DNA from: Candidatus Woesearchaeota archaeon
GTDB taxonomy: Archaea > Nanobdellota > Nanobdellia > Woesearchaeales > WJKL01
DNA: 27,117 bases
Assembly: GCA_014729145.1 (NCBI GenBank)
Contig: WJKL01000010.1
Location: 1-27,117, forward strand
Direction of reading: 5' to 3'
The notes beneath the pieces are model-generated. The model worked only from the letters and a program-made list of their open reading frames with translations, had not been told where the DNA came from and ran no database searches. Positions 1-7,223 of the stretch are shown one piece after another. The first letter of the stretch is position 1. Every line of letters begins with the position of its first letter. The translations under genes and the position numbers were made by a program.

Positions 1-241
1 CAAAAAATTCCCTGAATATCTTCATCAGATAATTAAACTCTCTTTTTGGCCTGTTAAAGTTCTGCATAGAAAAAGCATACAGTGTAAGTTCCTTTACATC
101 CAGCTCTTTGCACCATTCAAGCAGCTTTCCTACTTTCTTTGCACCATGTTCATGCCCTTTCCATGGCTTTTTCATCAGCTTTTTTGCAAATCTTCTGTTT
201 CCATCTAGGATTATCCCTATATGCTCTGGATTTTTAGTCAT
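1..241 (-). CDS. uppS: cis-prenyltransferase (undecaprenyl diphosphate synthase family), 3' end cut by window edge
   Basis: Reading leftward from an ATG at 241, the frame stays open to base 1 (80 residues) and the gene continues outside the window. The N-terminus reads HIGIILDGNRRFAKK, the family signature with the catalytic Asp and the diphosphate-binding Asn-Arg-Arg. It is followed by HEHGAKK and by YAFSMQNFNRPKREF, which matches the conserved YxFSxxNxxRPxxEv block. Enzymes of this family add isoprene units in cis to make the long polyprenyl diphosphate that becomes the lipid carrier for glycan transfer; in archaea this supplies dolichol-type carriers for N-glycosylation. A TATA box sits about 25 nt upstream, so the mRNA is probably leaderless. 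The family is clear; the product chain length cannot be told from this fragment. Confidence 0.93.
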   Translation of the reverse strand, partial: MTKNPEHIGIILDGNRRFAKKLMKKPWKGHEHGAKKVGKLLEWCKELDVKELTLYAFSMQNFNRPKREFNYLMKIFREFF

Positions 242-264
242 ATTAAACCACACCTGTAAAATTA

Positions 265-272
265 TTTATAAA
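265..272 (-). promoter_or_regulatory. TATA box of the cis-prenyltransferase gene
   Basis: TTTATAAA is centred about 27 nt upstream of the ATG at 241 on the minus strand, the spacing expected for an archaeal promoter giving a leaderless transcript. Confidence 0.6.
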
Positions 273-305
273 CTTTACGAAATTTTATATTCAACAAAAT
301 AACAT

Positions 306-821
306 TCATTTCAATGCCTTCTTAAAAATTCCAACAAACACTTCTTTAGGTACATTTATCCCGGCTTCAATAAACATTTTTGCAAAATCATAACCCTCTT
401 CTTCACTGTCAGCACTGAAATTATACAGCTTTCTTAAAGCATATGTTGTTAAAAAGCCATCATTAAACCCCAGCGCAATATTATTCTCTTTTTCATTATA
501 AACCTTTTTTTTATCCAAATCAAGAAAACAGTTGTTTTTTATCCATTTTCCTTGTTTTTCTTTAAATCCATGGTTGTCTAACTCCCATCTAATCAGATCA
601 TCGATAATATCTTCTTTCTCTTTTTCATCTATATAACTTTTAATATCCTGTATATCAAAAAATTCATAGAAATCAGTTTCTTCAGCTTTGCTGTGCCTGT
701 ATACTCTTCCAAGATATTTCTTTGTTTTCTGCTTTACCCTTTTCCCTCTTTTCTTCCACTTATTTTCAACAATATAAGCATATTCTTTTCCTTTTATCTT
801 TTTGGTCCGAATAAATGACAT
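306..821 (-). CDS. conserved hypothetical protein, basic N-terminus (171 aa)
   Basis: I do not recognise a named family. Residues 1-45 are very basic and built as FIRTKKIKGKEYAYIVEN...KKYLGRVYR, which resembles the short beta-rich N-terminal segment that precedes many transposase-like and DPANN hypothetical proteins and would suit nucleic-acid binding. The remainder is acidic and mostly helical, with no catalytic motif that I can see. No signal peptide or membrane segment. Its ATG at 821 lies one base after the TAA of the 589-aa gene, so the two are almost certainly co-transcribed and translationally coupled. Function unknown. Confidence 0.8.
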   Translation of the reverse strand: MSFIRTKKIKGKEYAYIVENKWKKRGKRVKQKTKKYLGRVYRHSKAEETDFYEFFDIQDIKSYIDEKEKEDIIDDLIRWELDNHGFKEKQGKWIKNNCFLDLDKKKVYNEKENNIALGFNDGFLTTYALRKLYNFSADSEEEGYDFAKMFIEAGINVPKEVFVGIFKKALK

Positions 822-822
822 T

Positions 823-2592
823 TTATTTTTTATTTATATTACATTTAAGAGATGCCAAAATATTTTTCGTAAAATTGCCGTCAGCATCATCATTTTGACT
901 TATATATTTCATCTCATCATAAAGCCTTCCAAACATCCCAATATATTTTTGTGCAAAATCATCACTTACTTTTCTTTCTCCTTTTTTGATTCTAAAAATT
1001 TGATGATCAAAACTTAAAAGTTCTGCAGCCATCCTGTTTGTTTTATCACTAATTTCTCCTTTAAATGAATATATCATTTTTACTGGAAATTTTCCAATTT
1101 CACCAAGATATGCATTATAAGCCTCATTGTCTAATAAAGATTTTATCTCATCTTCAGAATATTTCTTATCAAAAGAAGCATCATCAAAATAACAGACAGC
1201 ATTTTTTCCTTTTAGATGTGTTACAGCCAATGGAACAAAGACCATCCCATCAACATCTTCAGATATCTTTCCATAATTTTGATTTTTCTTCATATTACCT
1301 ATAACATTATTTCCAGTATCTATCTCATACGCTCTAAATCCTGGATCATACACTATCTTATCAAGACATTTCCATATTTCATTTTCTTTAGATTCTTCAG
1401 CAACCAACTTTTCAAGATAAGGAGCCCTCATAGATCCAAAATCTCTAGCTTCTTCAAAACTGATAGCAGGCATGTTCATAACAGCATCCATATATTCCTC
1501 AGCATCATTCATATAAATCTCTATAGCTTCTGAAATACTGTTCTGCCTTACCCATCTTACAGAATCTACAACAAAATCATATTGTTCAACATCAGAAAGA
1601 TTTGCAAGAGCTGATTCTACCATCTCTTTTCCATTAGGAATCTTCATCTTTTCAACAAATTCCAAAGCAAGATTATGACTTATACCTTCACTTACTGTCT
1701 CTGCAGCCTGTAAAGCCTTTTTGCTTCCAAATCTATCTTCATATCTGATAGTAGCAGCATCCATCTTCAAGGGTATCATCTCTGAAAAAGGGGCAACCAT
1801 CAAAACACTTGGATCTGCAGCAGACATCAAAATATACCATTGATCAATTCTCTTCTCTTCATCTCTTACTATTCCTGCAAATGCTCCAGATGTAAACAAA
1901 GCATCTTCAATAGAAATTTTCTGTTTCAGATCATTCTTATTTGTAGCAGTTAAAGTAGCAACTTTGTAATAACCATTGACAGCAAAAAACTTAGCATCAA
2001 AATTTTCTCTAAAATCACATCCTTTTCCAATAGTAACTCCTTCTGCATCCTTCCATCTAAAAGCTTTTAATTCAGGATGTGAATGCATAAATTTGATAGC
2101 TTCCTGGCAAAATTCACTTAAGGGTATTGTAGCTGTTTTTTCAACAGGAACCCCATATCTTCGCATCTTCGCATCTATCTTATAATCTCCACCCATATCA
2201 TATCCATTTTTCTTAATCTCATCAATAATTTTTGCTTCAAGTATCTTTTTCTGTTTATCTCCAACATCACTTTCAGGACCGATCGGACTGCAGATTTCTT
2301 TTACTCTATCAACATCCCACCCCTTGAAATGTTCAACTTTGTTTACTACAAAATCCCATTTATCATCTTTTTTCTTAATATTGCTTGATTGAACTTTTGC
2401 AGGAATAACCTTTTCAGGCTCAGAAAAATAGTCATATAATGTAGAAACAACCCCTCCAGCCAACAAGGTAGTACCTAAAATCCAAGGCCAAATTCTTCTT
2501 TTCTTCTTAGAAACAATGCCTTCTCTTTCTTCTTTTCTTCGCTGTTTATTGGCTAATTTTTCAGCTTTTCTCTTATATTTTCCCTGGCCCAT
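823..2592 (-). CDS. membrane-anchored hypothetical protein (589 aa)
   Basis: Long open frame with normal codon use for the window. Residues 1-35 are strongly basic (Lys/Arg rich) and are followed by one hydrophobic helix at about 36-54 (IWPWILGTTLLAGGVVSTLY). The positive-inside rule puts the short tail in the cytoplasm and the roughly 530-residue remainder outside. The large domain is mixed alpha/beta with only a few cysteines and no motif I recognise as enzymatic. A TATA box at 2613-2623 is 26 nt upstream of the ATG, so the transcript is probably leaderless. It is the first gene of a two-gene unit with the 171-aa protein. Function unknown; a lineage-specific surface protein is the most I can infer. 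Confidence 0.82.
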   Translation of the reverse strand: MGQGKYKRKAEKLANKQRRKEEREGIVSKKKRRIWPWILGTTLLAGGVVSTLYDYFSEPEKVIPAKVQSSNIKKKDDKWDFVVNKVEHFKGWDVDRVKEICSPIGPESDVGDKQKKILEAKIIDEIKKNGYDMGGDYKIDAKMRRYGVPVEKTATIPLSEFCQEAIKFMHSHPELKAFRWKDAEGVTIGKGCDFRENFDAKFFAVNGYYKVATLTATNKNDLKQKISIEDALFTSGAFAGIVRDEEKRIDQWYILMSAADPSVLMVAPFSEMIPLKMDAATIRYEDRFGSKKALQAAETVSEGISHNLALEFVEKMKIPNGKEMVESALANLSDVEQYDFVVDSVRWVRQNSISEAIEIYMNDAEEYMDAVMNMPAISFEEARDFGSMRAPYLEKLVAEESKENEIWKCLDKIVYDPGFRAYEIDTGNNVIGNMKKNQNYGKISEDVDGMVFVPLAVTHLKGKNAVCYFDDASFDKKYSEDEIKSLLDNEAYNAYLGEIGKFPVKMIYSFKGEISDKTNRMAAELLSFDHQIFRIKKGERKVSDDFAQKYIGMFGRLYDEMKYISQNDDADGNFTKNILASLKCNINKK

Positions 2593-2612
2593 AGCAAAGA
2601 GTTAGGCACTAG

Positions 2613-2623
2613 TAATATATAAA
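2613..2623 (-). promoter_or_regulatory. TATA box of the 589-aa membrane protein gene
   Basis: On the minus strand TTTATATATTA lies about 26 nt before the ATG at 2592, the standard archaeal spacing for a leaderless start. Confidence 0.55.
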
Positions 2624-2667
2624 GCTAATGCTTTATAAGAACCTCTCAAACATAAGAATTCGCTAAT

Positions 2668-3267
2668 TTAAGCTTTTAATTTCTTTTCAACTATTCGCCC
2701 TTTTTCCTCACTAAACACTTGCGCAGTAAACTTATACACATTCCTCCTCATATTGTTCCAGCAGTCAGGAGATAATCCTGCTTTTTTGCATGCATTATCC
2801 AGAAATTCCTTTGGTTTCCAGCCCCATTCTACAGCCACCTGTGGTAGCAGCAACCCAGCGCCAAACTTATCTCTTATCATAAGCCCGTCTTTCCCTATCT
2901 TAACCTTTTTAGGGTAGTCAGAAGCCTTCTCTACCTCAATTTCCTTTGGCTCAGTCAATATTGATAATTCTATCCTTAAATCTTTCATCTGTTCTTTCTT
3001 AAGGGGCGGAAACCTTGGATCTTCAAAAGCAGCACCCTTTGCAGCATCAATAACTGCATCTGCAAGAGGCCTGTCAGGCTCAGGAAACCCTATACAGCCG
3101 ATAAGATCCTCATCAACATATAAGCTTACAAATACCCCTCTTTCTTCCTTAAACTCCTTCTTATATTCTTCAGGTATATCAAATTCCTCTTTGCCTTTAA
3201 AAACAGCAGAAATAGCATCTCTGGCAAGTTTGATCAGTTTCTCTGCCTGTTTTATGGTTATTTTCAT
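2668..3267 (-). CDS. AMMECR1 domain protein
   Basis: The 199-residue protein is a single AMMECR1 domain (TIGR00296/COG2078 type). Visible hallmarks are GVFVSLYVDEDLIGCIGFPEP at about residues 45-65 (the family's VFVTL...LRGCIG block), LADAVIDAAKGAAFEDPRF (A...AA..DPRF) and LRIELSILTEPKEI (the ...VSVL..P..I strand), followed by GLLLPQVAVEWGW. The length matches archaeal members. The fold is conserved from archaea to human AMMECR1, and its biochemical activity is not settled. It is the last gene of the operon METTL5-like, Tam41-like, rpoL, AMMECR1, 24 bases after rpoL, with an AGAGG ribosome site before the ATG. Soluble, cytoplasmic. Confidence 0.93.
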   Translation of the reverse strand: MKITIKQAEKLIKLARDAISAVFKGKEEFDIPEEYKKEFKEERGVFVSLYVDEDLIGCIGFPEPDRPLADAVIDAAKGAAFEDPRFPPLKKEQMKDLRIELSILTEPKEIEVEKASDYPKKVKIGKDGLMIRDKFGAGLLLPQVAVEWGWKPKEFLDNACKKAGLSPDCWNNMRRNVYKFTAQVFSEEKGRIVEKKLKA

Positions 3268-3291
3268 CTAAACCTCTTTGAAAATCAAACC

Positions 3292-3570
3292 TTATTTTAT
3301 ATTTTTGAGAAAAACAGTCTTAAGATCCCCGGAAACCTTTTTTAGATTTTTTGCTGCATTCTTAAGAGCTTTTTTAGGGCTTTCTTTGCCGTCAGTCTCT
3401 AATATAAATTTAGGAACACCTATCAAAGGATGCGCAATATTATAGCTTGCTGCCTTGACATGGCTGTCATTCCAAAGCTCGTTCTTCAATGCATTGCAGA
3501 AAGTGTGAGTTTCCCCTTTAAGCTCAAATATCATCTTGTTCTTTTTGTCTTCTAATATTTTTAGTTCCAT
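3292..3570 (-). CDS. rpoL: DNA-directed RNA polymerase subunit L (Rpo11)
   Basis: A 92-residue protein of the Rpb11/RpoL family, the partner of subunit D in the alpha-like assembly platform of archaeal RNA polymerase. The key block is FELKGETHTFCNALKNELW at about residues 15-33, corresponding to the conserved GExHTLxNxLRxxL motif, followed by AAYxxxHPLIGxPKF-type sequence at about 41-56, where the HPL is diagnostic. Length is normal for the family. It lies in the leftward operon between the Tam41-like gene (34 bases upstream) and AMMECR1 (24 bases downstream). Minor variation: the motif carries Phe-Cys where most archaeal members have Leu/Phe-x. Confidence 0.95.
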   Translation of the reverse strand: MELKILEDKKNKMIFELKGETHTFCNALKNELWNDSHVKAASYNIAHPLIGVPKFILETDGKESPKKALKNAAKNLKKVSGDLKTVFLKNIK

Positions 3571-3604
3571 TTCAATATCAGGATTTCTTAGTCATTTATA
3601 TACC

Positions 3605-4849
3605 TTATGGTTTTTTAGACTCTTTGATTCTTGCCTCAAGATTATCTCCATCTTTAACAGCGTCTAAAAAAGCATCAAGCTCTTTTTGCCGTTTTTTCAG
3701 AGGACCAAATCCAGCTATCTTCGCAACTTCAGCAGCACCATGATAAGCAAGACCAAGAGGGATCAGCATACTCATAGCACAGTTAGGTAAAAGATTAACA
3801 GGTTTCATCCACCACTTCAGATTTCCTGCTTTGGATGCTTTATTCAATATATATTCTTTACTCCCAGAATTGGTCAAAGCCCCTTTGTACATCCTCAATA
3901 CGGCTTTCTTCCAGTTTTTTTCAAGACCTGCCATCGCCTCATCTAAAGCATTGCTTTCTCTTCTGGGATTTACATATACATTCCTTTTAACTTTCTTCAC
4001 AAAATCAAACATTTCCATCTCCAGTATAGATTGTAATATAATCTCATAGTTGTTCCCCTTGCCTTTTCTGTCTTCAGCATGATAAAGATTGTCAACTTTA
4101 TTAAGAAGGTTCTTGTCTAACCTCTTGTCAGTAAAATAGCTTAATCCTATAAGGGCATAGGTCATCTGTTTCAGTGTAAATTCTTTTTTTTCGTCGGTAA
4201 CAATATCTATAGCCATCTCAGCTCCGTCAACCATAGAATTGTAAAATACATTCATAAGGCTTATTCTGACATGTCGATTTACTTCATCCATGATTTTCAT
4301 AGGTTTCATAAATCTACCTGTAAGGCTGTAATCTCCAATTTCAACAGCCCTTTCAATTTCTTCAAGCTCTATAGGGCAGTATTTGAAATGCACATCTTTT
4401 CCTTCTTCATTATATGAAAAATGATAATAATTTGGAGAGCATATTCCCTCTAAAAAGCTGTGATATCCTGCTGATTTTCCTATACCTCGGAATTCCCTCT
4501 TGTACATTGATCTGCACGCTTTGTGAAATTTATTTTTATTTCTAGTTATCACAAAAGCATCATACCAGCTTTCTTTTTTATCAGTGCTTATTTTATCGGG
4601 GTTGCTCATAGAACCATATGGAATAATAGCCAAAACAGTACTTTCATAAAAATTATCAAATTCTTTTTTTAATCTAAAATAAGGCTCTGGAATCTTCTGG
4701 TCCCCAACCATACAGAACTCCATAACATCCAAAACATCAGCTTTTGTTGTCCTAATCTCTTCTATTTTATCGTCGACAAAACCTTCATTCCTGCTTTGTC
4801 CCAGACTGGGACTGATGGGACTGTCTATTTCTTGACTAATTTCCAGCAC
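3605..4849 (-). CDS. Tam41/MMP37-like nucleotidyltransferase (putative CDP-lipid synthase)
   Basis: 414 residues. Residues 72-100 hold a strand followed by YGS (78-80) and, 16 residues on, YDAFVI (96-101), the GS...D arrangement of a nucleotidyltransferase-fold active site. FHK at 108-110 fits the His of the Tam41 'wH' segment. The following helical region has LTGRFMKPMKIMDE (176-189) and LIGLSYFTDKR (233-243), close to the Tam41 blocks GRLxKPV and GLSYxGDxR. In mitochondria Tam41 makes CDP-diacylglycerol from phosphatidate and CTP; archaea normally use the unrelated CarS for CDP-archaeol. This assignment is from motif memory, not a search. The start is uncertain: a GTG at 4849 overlaps the upstream methylase gene by 25 bases, and the first in-frame ATG is at residue 43. 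A hydrophobic stretch at about 354-376 could touch the membrane. Confidence 0.6.
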   Translation of the reverse strand: MLEISQEIDSPISPSLGQSRNEGFVDDKIEEIRTTKADVLDVMEFCMVGDQKIPEPYFRLKKEFDNFYESTVLAIIPYGSMSNPDKISTDKKESWYDAFVITRNKNKFHKACRSMYKREFRGIGKSAGYHSFLEGICSPNYYHFSYNEEGKDVHFKYCPIELEEIERAVEIGDYSLTGRFMKPMKIMDEVNRHVRISLMNVFYNSMVDGAEMAIDIVTDEKKEFTLKQMTYALIGLSYFTDKRLDKNLLNKVDNLYHAEDRKGKGNNYEIILQSILEMEMFDFVKKVKRNVYVNPRRESNALDEAMAGLEKNWKKAVLRMYKGALTNSGSKEYILNKASKAGNLKWWMKPVNLLPNCAMSMLIPLGLAYHGAAEVAKIAGFGPLKKRQKELDAFLDAVKDGDNLEARIKESKKP

Positions 4850-5460
4850 CCCACAGGAATATATTCTATCTTCTTTTTATGATACTTCATTGTCTGCTTT
4901 AAAGGCCATTCAAATTCCCAATATTCTTCAACCTTAAATCCATTGTCTTCAGCCACAGCATTGATAAATTTTTTGCTCTCTGTTTTGTGAAAAGAATAAA
5001 CAACATCTGCAATCTTAAATGCTTTCTCTAAAAACACCTTGTCTGTATGTCTGTCTCCTTGTATACCAAAAGGCGGGTTTTGCATGACCAGATCAACATT
5101 CTCGTCGAAAAAATCAACATCAGCAACCACAAACTCAGCTTTGTTCTTCAGTTTAATGTCAAGCTTTTTCTCCAAAAGATCAAGATTTTCTTTGGCAACT
5201 TCAACAGCTTTCTCGTCGATATCAACAAAAAATACCTTTTCTGCACCCATTAACAGCACTGCAAACCCCAATGTTCCGGTTCCGCACCCAAGATCAGCAA
5301 CAACCTTGTCTTCTATCTCTCGTCTATAAAAAGCGTTCCAGACAGCTTCTGAAGCTATCTCAGAGTCGATTTCATACTGCTCAAGCCTTGATTTTGGGTC
5401 TTTGAACCCCTTCAGCTGGCTTAGTATTACAGCCAATCGCTTTTTTGTATTAATTTCCAC
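4825..5460 (-). CDS. METTL5-like RNA methyltransferase (COG2263)
   Basis: 211 residues with a Rossmann methyltransferase fold. LEQYEIDSEIASEAV (26-40) is the METTL5/COG2263 N-terminal signature, DLGCGTGTLG (56-65) is the SAM-binding motif I, FVDID (78-82) the acidic loop, and QNPPFGIQ (127-134) the catalytic NPPF of N6-adenine methylases. VVYSFHK follows, another mark of this family. The eukaryotic METTL5 makes m6A in small-subunit rRNA; archaeal members are predicted to act on rRNA. Start: GTG at 5460 with a strong GAGGGG ribosome site a few bases upstream and no better ATG. First gene of the operon ending in AMMECR1; its 3' end overlaps the Tam41-like gene. No catalytic residue appears missing. 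Confidence 0.9.
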   Translation of the reverse strand: MEINTKKRLAVILSQLKGFKDPKSRLEQYEIDSEIASEAVWNAFYRREIEDKVVADLGCGTGTLGFAVLLMGAEKVFFVDIDEKAVEVAKENLDLLEKKLDIKLKNKAEFVVADVDFFDENVDLVMQNPPFGIQGDRHTDKVFLEKAFKIADVVYSFHKTESKKFINAVAEDNGFKVEEYWEFEWPLKQTMKYHKKKIEYIPVGCWKLVKK

Positions 5461-5781
5461 ACCAACCCCTCACATTTCCGATTTTAACCGAATATCTCAT
5501 TTTTCAAAACATCACTTTTTCATAATTTTTTGGTTTATATCTCACAATACATGTTTTATATAATTCTTGCTCTTTTTCCAGCTGACCTTATTTTTGGTAT
5601 ACTCACTTTTCCATTTCTTTTTATTATTTATCATTCCAAAGCCCTTATTTCGGCATTAAAACCTCACTTTTCCTTTGTTTTTGGATCTTCCTGCACTTTT
5701 CTTGTCTTTTCCTTACTTTTTCTTATTTGTTCTTATTTTTCATTATCCAACTAACTCTCACTTTTCATTTTCGCGAAAACC

Positions 5782-6348
5782 CTCAAACCATCGAATTCAG
5801 CCTTCTCAGGTTCTCTAAAGCCATTTTAGCGTTTTTCATGCCTTTCTTAGGGTCTTCAAAAACCCAAAAATACATTCTAAGGCCCTCAAAACCCATAATT
5901 CAGCCATCTGAGCGCTTTTAACATTGTTTAAACAACCTAAAATAACCCTAAATACCTCCTTAGGCTCTTAAAACCCTAAATTCAGCATTCTCAGGCCTTC
6001 TATCCCTATTTTAATTCTCACTTTCCCTAAACCCAGCTTATTTAATCAAAATCAGGCCTTCTTTTTCAGCTATTTTGGGCTCTTTTCAAACATCTTACTT
6101 TCCTTTAAGCCAGCAAAAAAACTCACATTTTCCAGCCAGCATTGGATCAATTTTTTCAAAAAATCAACCCGCACAACATCAAAATTTTTCTTTATTTTTT
6201 CCAAAAAATTTTCTTTAATTTTTTTTATCTCTTTTTTTTATTTTTCAATATTTTCCAAAATTTTTATTGTCATATATTTGTCCCACTTAGTCTCATTCCC
6301 ATCTGGGACAATCCCAAGCCCTTAAACCATCGAATTCTGCCTTCTCAG
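5782..6348. repeat. four degenerate copies of a 28-nt repeat
   Basis: Ungapped copies start at 5782, 5885, 5967 and 6321. The first and last share 26 of 28 bases; the two middle ones match at 21 of 28 when compared with an outer copy. The shared right half is close to AATTCAGCCTTCTCAG. Spacing is irregular (103, 82 and 354 bases), and intervening DNA has weaker look-alikes (around 5855 and 5933). Not a CRISPR array. Confidence 0.6.
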
Positions 6349-6389
6349 CCCATTCCCAGTCTCATTTTGTCCTGGGACATTCCCAAGAC
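6289..6389. repeat. 32-nt direct repeat, two copies
   Basis: 6289-6320 and 6358-6389 share 25 of 32 bases, both starting AGTCTCATT and both containing CTGGGACA(A/T)TCCCAAG. The offset is 69 bases. It suggests local duplication of a regulatory unit. Confidence 0.6.
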
Positions 6390-6485
6390 AATCCTATAAT
6401 ATTCCCAATAAAATATTTTAAAAGCCTCCTTTTATTTAAATTTAACTATTTGGGACTTTTTATATTCCCAATTATTGTCCCAGTT

Positions 6486-6510
6486 TTGTCCCAAAATAGT
6501 CCTGGGACAA
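6486..6510. promoter_or_regulatory. inverted repeat, likely operator of the 6550 regulator gene
   Basis: TTGTCCCA (6486-6493) and TGGGACAA (6503-6510) form a perfect 8-bp inverted repeat with a 9-base spacer, ending a few bases before the BRE/TATA of the next gene. The same half-site recurs about a dozen times from 6279 to 6532. The position suits an operator bound by the winged-helix protein encoded immediately downstream; that link is inference. Confidence 0.55.
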
Positions 6511-6511
6511 A

Positions 6512-6526
6512 CGAAAGATTTATATT
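6512..6526 (+). promoter_or_regulatory. BRE/TATA promoter fixing the start at 6550
   Basis: CGAAAG (6512-6517) followed by ATTTATATT (6518-6526) is a BRE plus TATA box centred about 27 nt before the ATG at 6550. It indicates a leaderless mRNA and rules out the upstream ATG at 6475, which lies before the promoter. Confidence 0.65.
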
Positions 6527-6549
6527 TGGGAATGCTTTTTTTAATCTAT

Positions 6550-7143
6550 ATGGCTGGATTATTTACAAAACAAAAGCATGATGTGAGCAAACTTCACTAT
6601 ATCTTGAAACTTGCTTTTGAAAGAGTCAAAAGTGACATGCACAATATTTTCAGCTGGATAGATTATTTTCACAAAAAACACCAGCAGCACGACGAGAAAT
6701 TGACGAGAATAGAGGAGAGATTAAATCAGATATCTTACCAGGGAAACAATCTTTCAAGAGAAGAGATAAGACAGATGATAGATTATCATTCTCCTGAAGA
6801 AAAGATATCCAGGATATACAAGAAGATAGAAGAGCTTCATTCAAGGATGGACGATCTTGAAACGCACAAGCCGCAGAAAAAAGCAGCATTAAAGGAAAGG
6901 CTGATGAAAAAGATATCCAGAAACTCGAAAGAATACATAAAATCAGTTGTATTGGGCACAGTAAAAAAATATGGGCGCATCTCAGGCCCGCAGTTAAAGG
7001 AAATTATCGTCGAGGAACAAGGTCTCTGCTCCAAAAGTTCTTTTTACAGGATATTGAATGAATTAGAGGAAGAAAACAGCGTTTCCAGTTTTCAGGATGG
7101 AAAAGAAAAGACTTTTTTCTTTAAGACACAAATAACAAATTAA
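6550..7143 (+). CDS. coiled-coil winged-helix DNA-binding protein
   Basis: 197 residues from the ATG at 6550. The frame is open further upstream to an ATG at 6475, but the TATA box at 6518-6526 makes 6550 the likely leaderless start, and residues before it are encoded by the operator region. Residues about 10-115 are charged and helical with heptad character (coiled coil, probably dimerising). Residues about 125-190 look like a winged helix: KEYIKSVVLGTVKKYGRISGPQLKEII, then SKSSFYRILNELEEE as the recognition-helix region. No membrane segment. The promoter is surrounded by repeated TGGGAC half-sites, so autoregulation is plausible. Similar in architecture to the next gene. Not a family I can name. 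Confidence 0.82.
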   Translation: MAGLFTKQKHDVSKLHYILKLAFERVKSDMHNIFSWIDYFHKKHQQHDEKLTRIEERLNQISYQGNNLSREEIRQMIDYHSPEEKISRIYKKIEELHSRMDDLETHKPQKKAALKERLMKKISRNSKEYIKSVVLGTVKKYGRISGPQLKEIIVEEQGLCSKSSFYRILNELEEENSVSSFQDGKEKTFFFKTQITN

Positions 7144-7223
7144 ATCTGCATCTGAAAATAGATTTTACAGAACAGAAATATATTTAAAGGACCTCTCTAG
7201 TTATTAGATTCGGGGGTGTTCAG

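Larger units (their letters stand above)
5461..6549. other. 1.1-kb non-coding region with repeats and a regulatory cluster
   Basis: The plus strand here is very rich in T and C, and I see no convincing gene in either direction. Short plus-strand frames (for example 5530-5754) translate to Phe/Leu/Ile strings that follow from base composition alone. The region holds a recurrent CTCACTTTTCC-like motif (near 5468, 5601, 5661, 5755, 6015, 6122), four ungapped copies of a degenerate 28-nt repeat (5782-6348), a T-rich stretch (6180-6280) and a dense cluster of TCCCA/TGGGA words (6279-6532) leading into the promoter of the next gene. It separates leftward genes from rightward genes. Confidence 0.7.

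Noticed and set aside
5530..5754. Plus-strand frame that would encode a 74-aa hydrophobic protein, with a TATA-like sequence ahead
   Set aside because: The Phe/Leu/Ile content follows from the T-rich strand, several similar short frames occur nearby, and there is no ribosome site or recognisable sequence.
5782..6348. CRISPR array
   Set aside because: Repeats are too diverged and irregularly spaced, and no cas gene is present.
6142..6399. Plus-strand frame of 85 codons
   Set aside because: It runs through homopolymer T tracts and the TGGGAC repeats; composition artefact.
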